Source: Theristus sp. LFF4_11 (Eukaryota > Nematoda > Chromadorea > Monhysterida > Xyalidae). From it: a stretch of DNA of 64,000 nt. Under the pieces are notes generated by a model. It saw only the letters and a program-made list of their open reading frames with translations, made no database searches and was not told the DNA's origin. The position numbers were made by a program, and so were the translations under genes. The DNA lies in assembly GCA_030248135.1 (NCBI GenBank), contig JASANC010003404.1, forward strand, positions 1 through 64,000, written 5' to 3'. This document shows, one piece after another, positions 12,586 to 24,400 of the stretch (position 1 is its first letter; the number at the start of each line of letters is the position of its first letter).

Positions 12586-15432
12586 TTCGCAGTGTCACTG
12601 TGTTGCGCGATCAAACAGCGTTCACGAACTGAGTTGCGTGGCCACCCGCGCTAGCTCAGACACAGAATACTGTTTACGATTTGGCTTCAATCTTTTCTAT
12701 CGCTGATCTAAACAACTTGCATTAGTTCCTTTATTCAATCAACAACGCATACAGGCTTCATGTCCCCAAGCCCCATACATGCGCATTGTTGTCTGGTTTG
12801 CTTATCAACACGTTGTCGTCATGCAAAGGTTTCCTGTTGTTGCTGTTGTTGCATGATCATGCAAGATATGCCAAAATTCATTCGCTATACGCACGTATTA
12901 GAAAACGGATGCGGCGGCTCATGCAAACAATCAAATGTTATCAGATGTCATGCTGTCAAACTACGATCATAATTATGAATGTAAAAAAAGTGAGCTTCAA
13001 ATCATTGGGCGACACAGATTGTATAGATACGTGATCAAGCATTTTATACTTTTAATTAGTGACAACCGATGAAGCTGCAAAGTAATACAAGCTACATCAC
13101 GATAGCAGCTGTACACCAAAGTACGCGCACGCAAACACTTCAATGGGAAATTGAGAATAAAAATTGCGCAAGAACCGCGCACAAACACACAATTTCATTA
13201 TTCGCCAACGCTGTTAGAGGGTCTCTCATGGACTTGGTGCAATTAAAGATTCACACACATGCGGTATGGTCAGGTAATGCATTGGCTACAGCATTTTTAA
13301 AAGATTCATGATTGCTGTAGATAAACCAATAGACTGTGAGTTCATGTGATTCTAGTTTTCCAGCTGCCATTAGCTGAAAAAAACGGAAATGGAAAAATAA
13401 TGTTGTTCTTCAGCAACAGAATAAATTTTATTCAACATCGGCAACCAACGTTCAGAATTTATGACAATACTTTCCAAGGTTTTAAAATATTGTTTTACGG
13501 TTGAACGTTCTAGCAAGTTATTTACGGGTAAGTTCAACTCGCTTTCAAACTGGAATACACGAAAAGAGCAAATGATAAGAAAAACTGCATGGGCGGAGCG
13601 GAAGCGAGTGCTGGCAGTTGTGCATTTGAACTTGGCTCCTTGGGTTGCTGCACTTCACTGGCGGCCGGGACAGTAATTGAATAAAGCACCCAAGACTGCA
13701 CACGCTCGCCTGTTTACGTCCATTCCCATTACAACTGCAGTTTCATTCAATCTGCATATCAGAACCTGCGGCAGTGTTCTTTTCGCAGTTCGCACAACTT
13801 TTTTTCAGCGCCAAAACATGCATGAGGCAGCAACTGTTCTGATGTATTCGTCTTGGATGCGTCGTTCATAAAATCCGATTCTGGTTTCTTTGTCACCTTA
13901 TTCCAAGTACAAGAATAACGTAAAATGACTTGGCCATTTTTATCTCTTTAATCAATGCATGTTTATCAAAAGTATACGTGTTTTTCAAGAAAAAAAACTG
14001 ATAAATACACCATATGCACGGTTCAACATGAAAAATGCAACCAAAACCGCACACGTGAAACTGGGATAACACAACACAATACTACTACTACACAATGGAA
14101 AACGAAACGAAACAAAGTAAAACATTTGTTGTGGTTCAAGCTTACTTTTGCAACTTTTTTAGAAAAAAATGCTGCCAACCAAATCAGTCTCTATCAGCTC
14201 ACCCACTCACTCAGCACTTTTCATCGGAAACTTACTGTGGTGGCTATCATCGACACATAAAATTCGAAAACGATGGACACAAGAAAACACAAAAAAAACT
14301 GTGTGAAACTCAAAGTGCACGCAGAAACGAAATCAGTTGATCTTAGTCGTCAACTGTGAAGATCACGCGCAATCACTGAATTATACCGAAAACACAGAAC
14401 ATTTTGTACGAAGCAGCACAAAGACTCGCACGGTGCAGTGGTGCAGACGTGCAACAGGAACAGCAAACATCCAAATTTTGCGGTTCCTCATGTCATGACC
14501 ATAATAATGCAAGCGCAAGAAGCATACGCAGCAAACATAAACATTACGCGACGGCTTCTCACGCACACTCATTCATATGTTTTACGCTTATAATACACAG
14601 AGAACAATGGCTCATGAAAAGAAACACACACTGAACAAGAAACTCACAGAAAACCAGACGTGCTAGAAAACGAAAAGAAAACGAAGTCAGTACAAGTGAA
14701 AACTACAAGAAGCCGGTCACGCAATCGCATGGCGCCAGGCCTTTGCAACCGTTGCAACAAACGTGATCAGTAAACACCGTTTTTACCACATCTAACCACA
14801 TGTTTACACAAACAAGTTCAGCTACGAATGATGCCCGATGCAAACAGATACTATATAACAATAACGAAACTGTTCAAAAAATTGTTTGATAATTTGAAAA
14901 AATATTTACATGTTCCAATACGCAAAAAAACCTGAAACAACAGAGAACGAAAAAGAACAATACAAAAGGCATTAGAAGCCCGTGGTTCTTATAATGAAAA
15001 ATAGCCAAAATCAGCATTTTAGAAAAAAACTTGATAGAAGTGCGTGCATCAATGTTGTATTGAAAAAATAATTTATTCTCAGAAGAGAATAATACAGAAG
15101 TCAATTAGTACAGAAGAAGAAATCGCTCCAAGAAAGTCGACAAAATAATCAACAAGGTTAACAAAAATACATCAGCAAAAAAGCACTTGAAAAAAACTCA
15201 CCAGGTGGGTGGGTGGGGGTGATCTGAATTCAAACAGCAGAACAAAACACAAAACCGCGAATATTCCAGAAAAAAAACAAGTAGAATGAATTTCCACCGC
15301 AACTAGATCAGGTATATCCGGAGTAAACAACATAAAAGTATGCAAGTATGCAGATGGAAGTGCGGAATAAAATCTGACACCAACAAACGAATAACCGCTT
15401 GAAACGTTCACATTGCGGCTGCTGCTTGGTGG
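12586..15432. other. Intergenic region, GPCR to SET gene (left)
   Basis: About 2.8 kb of AT-rich DNA between the 5' end of the GPCR and the 3' end of the SET gene, both transcribed leftwards. It must hold the GPCR promoter or 5' untranslated exons and the SET gene 3' untranslated region. Open frames of up to about 100 codons are compositionally biased and unconvincing. It is mirrored at 39,743-42,595. Confidence 0.6.
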
Positions 15433-18400
15433 TCACCTGCGCGGCGGGGCAGCGAGCGCAAAGCGAGCAGGGCCGCTTTTCAGCGCAATCGGTGCGTTCG
15501 CAGTGGCCGGATGCCGCGGCATGGAGTCAAACGAATAGCGCGGTGTTGCTGTCGGGGTGGTCGTCGTCTCCGGTGGCTCATCTCAACCAAACATACACTT
15601 CTGTCGTTCACTTTCAAAAACACACACCTCACGCAGATCAACAGAACACTGAACGTAACCGCTGTAACTATACGCCCTGCAGTTGCTGCCAGCCAATCAA
15701 CATCCGAAATTTGATCGTGTTTGTGTGTCACAGCAAGCCAGACACCTCGCATGCCAACTTACTGGCGGCCGCTTGCACGTTTCCGTGTCCATTGATGTTG
15801 GGCAGGCTTGTTGCCTTGTTGGCAGTGTCCTCCTGGCGCATCATGTCCTCCGGCCACAATGCGCCCGCCGCAGCGTTTCTCAGTTCGTCACTGCTGATGG
15901 GAGCGCTTGCTTCGTCCGACTGAAAGAAAACATTACAATCAAGCTAACATTCATTGTCAAGTCAACAAGATCCATACATTCAGACATTTCATAACTGCTG
16001 CAATGCAACAGTGAGCACTGTCTCAGAGCACCAGAGCATGTGAACGTGCATTATGTGACGCACCCAACCCAATACCAAGCAACCAACCTGCAGCTGCAGC
16101 GTTGCATCCCCCAGTTGTTCGTTGTCGTCACTTGCGCTGCGTCGCACCGCGGCAGGCATCAGCGCAGCACTCTCATCCACGCCAAACTCCATGCGCAGTC
16201 GTTCCTCGAGCGACATCCGTGGGTGCGGCGTCACTTTCGGTGCCCTCGGCGGCGGCGGCGGCGGCAACAGCACCAGCGGACACTGCGGCGTGCCCGTGCG
16301 CTTCGCTGCTGCTGCAACCACCGGCTCGCTTGTCCCAGCAGCCGCTGCTGCTGCATTTCTCCCGTATATCCTGGCCTTCAGATCGTCGTAACTCAGTGAG
16401 CTGCGTCCGATCGTGTCCGGGTCCGGTAGTGAGGTCAGCCGATGATTGCGGCCTGTCTCGAGCAACTGCGCATCGGTCAGGTGGGGCATGAAACCGCTGG
16501 GCGACGCTGATGACAGTGAACCGGCGGGTGCATGGTCGCTGCTGGACAAGTGGGAAACAGACTTCGCACACATAACATGACACTGCGTTTCAGACACGTA
16601 CGCCCGGGCAAAACTGCAGCGTGCATTTTAAATAGCAATTATGTATAACGCGATTTTGTAATTCTTTTGTAATTTGCCCTCGAATTCAACCGCAAACGTA
16701 GTTCAGTTTAGCGTGTCACTCACGTTGCTGCACCGGTGTCCAGTTTCAGTTTCTTGTACTCGTTCAGGCTGACTTTTTTGCGCACTTTTCGCACCGGTTC
16801 TTCTGTTGTGTGAAGAAACAAAAGAATTGGACCTGGACGGAGCAATCAAAATAAAATGTCATATCTGTTTTAATGAACATCTGTTTTGATAAGGAAGCCG
16901 TAACAGAAATACACGAATGAACGAATCTTTGATGAATGAATGATGATACACAAGTGTACCAAACGCAGCACAATGTAACAAGCAGACGGTGCACTGACCA
17001 ACGACGGGAGCAGCAGCTGGTTCCAACTGAGCGTGTGACGTTTGCTGTTGTTCCAACGTCGGTGACGGCGCAACTTCAGCGGCTGGTGGCTGTAAAATCT
17101 ATTGTTTATGCAACATTCAATCATGATTTGCCGTTTCGGCAGTGCACAGACACGATTAATTTCAGTTCAGAAGAGCCACGCACAGTTTCGGTGGGTGTTT
17201 GCTGTGCGAGGTTCGTGAGCAGCGCAGCGACCTCAACGGGCGTCATCGAGTGCGTCTCACGGTCTGCGTGGCTTGCGTTGCCGTCGCCTCCAGACGACAC
17301 CGTGCCGTCCAAGCTGCTCGCACGATCCTGCAATGCAATGACAACCTGAAAGTTGCTGCACGTTTTCCGCCTGAATGCAATTTGTGATGAACTTTTCTTC
17401 TGGTTCTGTGACGCAATGCATTCGCAGACGTAGCAGAGACGGTTCGCTTCAGCAATTTACGTCAAACATGAAACTACTTTCCTGTCTCTGTGTGCGAGTC
17501 GTTCGTAGAACAACAAAAACACAACACAGTTCTGCTCACATCAGAAGTGTCCACTGGAGCAGCAGTGGCCGGCTCATCGTGTTCGTCAATCGTGGCCTCC
17601 GGTGACATTTTCAGTTTTTTCGCCGGCGACACCGCCATCGATTTCTCGTGCTCGACTCGCCGATGGTCGGAGAGAGCCTGGCGGAGCCAACGCTTCTTGC
17701 CACTGCCGCTTGGTGACAACTTTGGCGACGACGTGCTGGATGGCACCAGAGAATGCTTGGTGTTGGTGTCGTTTTGGACATCAGACAAAAAAGTTGCAGA
17801 TTGATTGGAACCGGCAGACATTCGAATTTACCAAGAAACAGATTCACGCATAATTGGTTTTCCATCAATCATTGACTTTGTGCGAACGACCAACAATAAA
17901 CAAACGGGCCGCCACGAGCCAGCAGCAGCGCGAACGTTACCTTTCCAGCGAGGGAGTGTGCGTGTTGCTGTGTGCGTGTGCCGCGTGCTCGTGCGCCTGT
18001 GCGTCTGCTGACGTGCTCGGCACATTCGCCTCGTCATCAGTGGACGTGGCCGCCATTGTGCTTGTCCAGCGTTTACGTGGCGGGTACCTTCAGCGATTGA
18101 ACTCCGGTTTTTGTGACAACGCAACAAAGCCACGTCAACGAAACGGTTGATGTACGTTTTCAAAGACTTTTTTCTGCATCTTACCTCGTTCGGTTGAGCG
18201 TTGACGGACCAGAGCCGGAGCCAGCACCGCCACCGCCACCGCCACCGGAGCCAGACGCACCTCCACCGCGACCTGCGCATGCAAAACATGGCTCACTCAA
18301 AGTTACGTCAACAAAAAACGGCACGTTGATTGGTGCATGCGAAACATGCATCAGCCAACTAATGGAGCGTTCGTTGCGTGATGAACGTGCCCGGATACAC

Positions 18401-21400
18401 CAGAAGGACGAGTGCACCTGGCGTGCCTCCGCCGGCAGCGCCCCCGCCGCCATGCTTGTCGTCGTCGTTGTTGTCCGTGCGCTTGTTGTCCTCGTGGTCA
18501 CTCTCCGTGTCCGACGCCTCCTGTGCCGACGAGTCGTCCGTGTCCTCCTGCTCCTTTTTGCCGCTGACACGCGCCGACGTCCTCACAGGCTTCGTCCTGA
18601 GCATGGCAGTGCTGATGATTCATGGCAGAAGGGCAGTTACGTCATTACGGCAGTTACATTACGTCATGTCGTTGTGAAAGCTTTGCAAAAAACGCTATAT
18701 TCCGACAGTTCTTGACTCAGATTCAATTACCACAGGCACATGCGAACCACTGGCTTGCCTACTCATGGTGGCTTACACTTCTCTAGCATTATGCCGTGCA
18801 CTGCACAACAAAACTGAACTGAACTGAACCACTGACTTTTTCGTTTTCTTCGCCTTGTTGCGTTTTTCATCCTTTGCAGGTTGCTTCGAGTGTTTCGCGA
18901 CCGACTTGTGACTTTGTGTAGTCGGCTTTGGCGTTGTTTTGCTCGGTTTCTTGTCTGCAAAGAAGTGCGGATATAGACGATTATACACTTAACAAAACAA
19001 AAGAAAATGTGTTTAAACAAACATTATAAATCAAAACAAACTGCACAAACTTGACGGCGGCGTGACTGTGCGCGCGGCACCGGTTTCTTGTTTCTTCTTT
19101 TCCTTCTCTGCAAGCCGTTCAAACTGGCGCTGATACTGCAGAAGTTTGCGCTGCTCGCGTGACTGAAACGAAAAATGAAAAAAAAACTTTGAAAAGTGAA
19201 CCGATAACAACTCAGCGGAGTTGTCGATTTGAATAATTTTTACAAAAAGTTGTTGCGCACCATGGTGCTGTCTTCGTGTTTCATCTCGGGCAGTTTCATG
19301 ACGGCGGCGGCCATCACGGCCGGCTCATTCCACGCGTCTCTCAGTGATTTCAACATCGTTGGCTCCTTCTGGTCTGCAGACGGCGTCTCTTCCTTCACCG
19401 CCCGTTTCTCCTCCGCCGCACTGCCGCTGATGCGGCTGGACTTCTTTATTGCCGCTGTGGGTGTGCTCTTTTTCGCTGGTGGACCTGCATCTTTGGATGC
19501 GCTGCAAAGAAAAGCTGCGAAGTTACTAGCTGTGTTTTCAACAGTGTGTGTCACTGATCTGGCCGGGCCGTACAAACGTTTGAACTTTTTTCAATGATTT
19601 TTTTCAACGCATAGCCATTCATTGCGTGGAACAACAACAACGCAAAACCAGCCTTTGCGTCCTTCTGCGACCACGAATCGGCGCCGGACTGGGCGACTGC
19701 TTGATGCCTTCGACTTCCTGTTCGCTCGACTGTTTGCGCGCAGCGGCCCGATCCTGCTTCGACTTGACGCGCAGTCCGATTTTCACTTTTGCTTTCTGCG
19801 GCTCCTTGTGCGGTTTCTTCTTGCTCACAGCAGCAGTTGCTTTCTTCGCCGGCGCTGCTGCTGCTGCTGACGGCTTCTTGTGGTGCGATTTCGCTTTCGA
19901 TTTCGAGGCAGCCAATTTCTTCTTGACTTTCGACGCGGCGACTTTGGTGACGCTGGCCGCGGGCTTCTTCTTGTGTGACGCAGTGACCGCCTTGGCGGCA
20001 GGCTTGGTCTTCGGTGGGCGACCTTTGTTCGCCTTCTTCTGATCCGGTTGCTTCTTTTTGATCGGTTTCGACGTGGCCGTCTTCTTCGGCCCTTTCGTGC
20101 TCTGCTGCTTGCCCTGCAAGTTGAAATTGAGGGATTTAGCAAAGATTGCCACGGCAAGTCTCGGTTCCTTTCAGTACTTTAAAAAGGTCGCTCGCTGATT
20201 GTAGTTTTGCGTGGTGCGTCCGTGCGCCAGACACCACCAAGCAGGCAGCTATGCGCCGAGCGCAAAGAGTTTGCGTTTAGCCGACCTCTCGTTTCTCGTG
20301 TTGCCTGATTCGTTTCTTGTCAGCCAGCAGCTGCGCCCTCTTCAGCCGGAGCTCCCTGTTGAACTCGGCCACCGGGCACGGGTCGTCCTCGTTGTCGCGC
20401 TCCGTCGCGCCGCACGCGCAGTCGACCGGATAACGCGACGAACGAAAATCAAAGTCCTGCGGCGCCGTCACCTCGGACATTTGCTCGATCACCTCGGTCG
20501 CCACGAGCAGCAGATGCAACTCGCCGTTGCGGATGACGTGCTTGATCTGCAACAACGCTGCTGTTTTGCAGTGAGCAGCTTTCTCCGCCGCTTACAGTTA
20601 CAGCAAACTGGAAGCTACGGCGTTAGTAGATGTATGTATGGACGGCTGAATGTCAAAGGAGCGAATGCCCATTTAGTAGATGTATGTATGGACGGCTGAA
20701 TGTCAAATCAGCGAATGCCCACGCCCGCATTTTTTTGTGCGGTATCGCCCGCTAAATAGGTGTCAGGGACACCTAAAATTTTCGATGACACCCACATTTT
20801 GGATTTACGTGTCAGAAGATACCTAAAATCACAAAGTGTAATGTGTTTTCCCACCCTACTTTTTGAAAAATTTCTTCGCTCCACGAAGAAGCTACAAATG
20901 GCACTAGCACTACTTGCATTGAATTTGACAGCAAAAATCGGCTCCCAACCAAGGTTTTTGAAAAAATTCCAGAAACTCAATCTCAAACTCAAAGCTGATG
21001 ATTTGCTGCTCGCAGATTCATACGATTTCTTGCACACCTGAGCATTGCCAACCTGAGTGTTCGGCCGACAGGAGCGTCGCACAAAGCGTGCTGCATTGCC
21101 TTTGAAACGAGCATCGATGCAGATCGTGGGCAGGTCGACGCCACCGGTGCATGTGAAGCCGCTAAAAACGGGCGATGTCAAGCGTGTTTGCATTCAAAAG
21201 ATACACTTGATGTCATATGTTTGTTGTGATTCTGCGACTCAAATTCGTCTGTGCTTTCATTCAGGCAACCATTCAGAATTGCCTTGGTGACCATGAGTCA
21301 TGACCTACCCTGCTCTGGCGTATTTCAACGATTGGAAACACTTGGAGCAATTTTAAGTGAAACACAAATAAAAATCATGTTATTTGTGTGCACCGTACAT

Positions 21401-24400
21401 TGAATCGCAGAACTTAGCTATAATCGATAACAAATACTTTACTTAACGAATACATAATGATAATGTCCACCAATTCTGTCTGAAACACAGTTAGCTGGTC
21501 ACCTATAAACGAGAACGTGCGGCATTTGGCGGCCGGATTTGTCGCGCGAATTCGACTCTGATTTCAAGCAGACGAGACCGCGGAACGCGATCACAGGCTG
21601 GTCACGTGGAATCATGTGCACAGCAACGAGACCCATCACCTGCGGCGCCACGAACAACGCCTCGCACAGCGACTCGGACAGTTTGTCGAGCAGGTCTTGA
21701 CCGGACTGCAACAAAAACGCATACGCTCATGATTTTAGCTTTACCCAACTAACATTTGTGAAACGGCAAAGTGTTGACGTGACATGACGAAAAAACTGCA
21801 AAAAGAAAAACGTCTGCCAGCGAACCGTGTCGCCCTGAGCGGATATGAATTTGCGTGCGTCTTCCGTGTATTCGTTGTTCGCAACCTGTGTGTATTTCTC
21901 GTACGTCTTCAATATTTCAGCTCTCGTCACCTGCAAAACACATTGAGATTCGATTGAGTCGACCAACAAGCGCACACTGCACTCTTGTCTTGCCCTCAGC
22001 CTTCTCTGCTAGTCTGCCAACCTTCTTCTCGGCCTTGTCGCGTTGTTTCTGCTTTCGTTTCTGGCGTCGTCGCTTTTCACGGCGTTTCTCTCGTGCCAGC
22101 TGACGTTCCTTTTTCGCCTTTGCTTTCTTGGCGAGCTTCTTCTCCTGAATCTCGCGAGCCTTTTCAGCGGTCACCTTCAGTGGGCGTGGCTTACATTTCT
22201 CGCACGAGTATTGCTCCGGCTCTTTGCCTTGCGGAATGCCCATGCAACGACAGTGCTGCCATACTCTGCAATTCGTTTGGTGGTGAACTTTGATTTTGAT
22301 GCAATTAACACAACCGATCATCAGCCATGACCGTTTCACCCATTCACTCTTGTTGTTTTTTTTGGTGCAATCAGCATTATGAAACAGGGAACCAAACCGG
22401 AAGGAACGGAAAAGTTAGAGATGCTTCAGCAGCGTTTATTTGAAACCAGATCACTCAATGAACGATTGAGCTGCGTTCGGCTCGCAACTGCATCGCATTG
22501 CACAAAGCCGACACAACAGAACGCACTCGCAGTCGTCGCAGCAGATCATGAACTCATCGTTGTGCGCGAGGCCACAGATGCAGCGCGTCTGCCACTGTTG
22601 TCCCTTCCACTCGCCCTCGCTGTCCGTGCTGCTGCTCTGCTCCGAGTCAGACACCTCCGACGACGACGGCGACGACAAATCAGACAGCTTCAAGTCGCCC
22701 GTGTCACCGCCGGAGCCGCCCGATTGGCCGGTGACGTTGTTGACACCCGCTGTGCCTGCAACACGTAACACTGCGCTAATGTGCAGTCGATAATAAGTTT
22801 CGAATCACATATTACTTGACGGGCTAGACTCTGTATGCGTGCACCCGTGAAAACTGCTGAGTGCGCCGCATTTGACACTGACGTGCTTGCCTAAAGTGCA
22901 CTCAACATGTTGCACAGGCACAAACAAACACACGGGCGGACACGGCGCGCTGCAGTTGTATCGTGAGTGTGTATGTGCGGGGTGCGTTGTACTGTGCAAT
23001 AGCACTGTCTTTATAACGGGTGTTGTTTACACTGTGCAACATTACTTGTTATAACAGAGTGCCACTTCTTCATACCAGGACTGTACAAAGCAGCAGCATT
23101 GTCAACACTGACCGCTGGCATTTGGCGTCTGTGCGAGCAGCGCCGGCGTCACAATCGCAGGACTGTGCATCTGCCTGTGCGTCTGTGCGTTCGGCGCCGC
23201 TGGTGAACTGGACATTTTCGCAAGCACGTCCGCCACCAGCATCGACTCGGACAACGACGACGGGTCACGCGTGTCCTCGGCTTCTGTGCGTGCTGCTTGC
23301 GAGGAGGCAGCCACGACCTGCGGGTGTTGCTGTTGGCGGCCGTATGATGCGCTGCTTGCTGCTGGCGCCTGCAGTGCGATCGTGTTCATCGCTGTTGTAC
23401 GATTTGATACAGACTGCACCACAAGCAGTGCGGCACCTTTCGACTGTCACAACTCGCAAACTGCTTTGGCGCACCAGTATGACTCGCTATCTTGCAGACT
23501 CCTGGCACAAGACAAGCGCTCTGATGCTTGCAGACAGTGTGTCACCTGTAGCGTGTGCTGTCTGCCCGTCTGCCTGTGCGTCGCCGTGTGCGTCAGTGCT
23601 GCGTTTGCGTTGGCGCGCGTCTTTATGGTGCGTATGATGGTGAGATCGTAGCCAGCAGTGCGTGCACTCTGCAGCGTCGTGTCGTGCGTCGCGTGCCCAC
23701 GAACGAGCGACATGCCGCTGAGCGAGGCGGAGCCAGCGACGGCACTGCTGCCGCCACGGTGCACGCTCGTACGAGCACGCTTCTCGGACAACGTCGCCAG
23801 GTCCTGGCCGTTCGAGTCGACGCCGATGCACACCTGCGAGAAATGCTCAATTGAGAGCAATGTAGATGTCGTTTTTTTTGAGATACCGTTGTGTCTGCGG
23901 AGAGCGGAATGCTGAGCACTTCAGAGAACTAAAAATCGACGCTCAGCATAGTAAATTGCGGTGTGAACTCAGTGCATTCAGTCACAACATTGTGATGTTG
24001 CACGGTCAACACACGCACGCACGTACTTCTGTAATATGGCATGTGTGCGCGTGAGCGGGGGTGTGTGTGTGCAACACAGTGTTACTGCATTATAACCGAG
24101 TGCACCGTGTTCAGAGCAGCATTGCACAGATCGTGCGTCCAACTGAACTGGTCTCCGTCAACGTGCAACCCAAGCAGCCTTGCACGCCACCACTGCTGAG
24201 CAGCCCTCTCAGTCTCACCGTCCTCTGCGGCGTGCCCCCGGCGCCCACGGGACTGGCCGTGCGTGCGAGCAGCGTCGTCGCAGCACGAGCGGCGTTCGGT
24301 CGCACCGGCAGCGGGCGTCTGTTCACGGGCACCGGGCTCGTCGCAGATCGGTTCGCGTGCACTGTGCCCGCAGCGGCGCCGCGTCGTGGTGCCCTCGGCT

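Noticed and set aside
19626..20042. Long plus-strand open frame (138 codons) and similar frames opposite the SET gene
   Set aside because: It is antisense to the Lys/Ala-rich exon; GC-rich biased codons on one strand create an open frame on the other. Composition (Cys/Phe/Leu-rich) and lack of homology mark it as a shadow.
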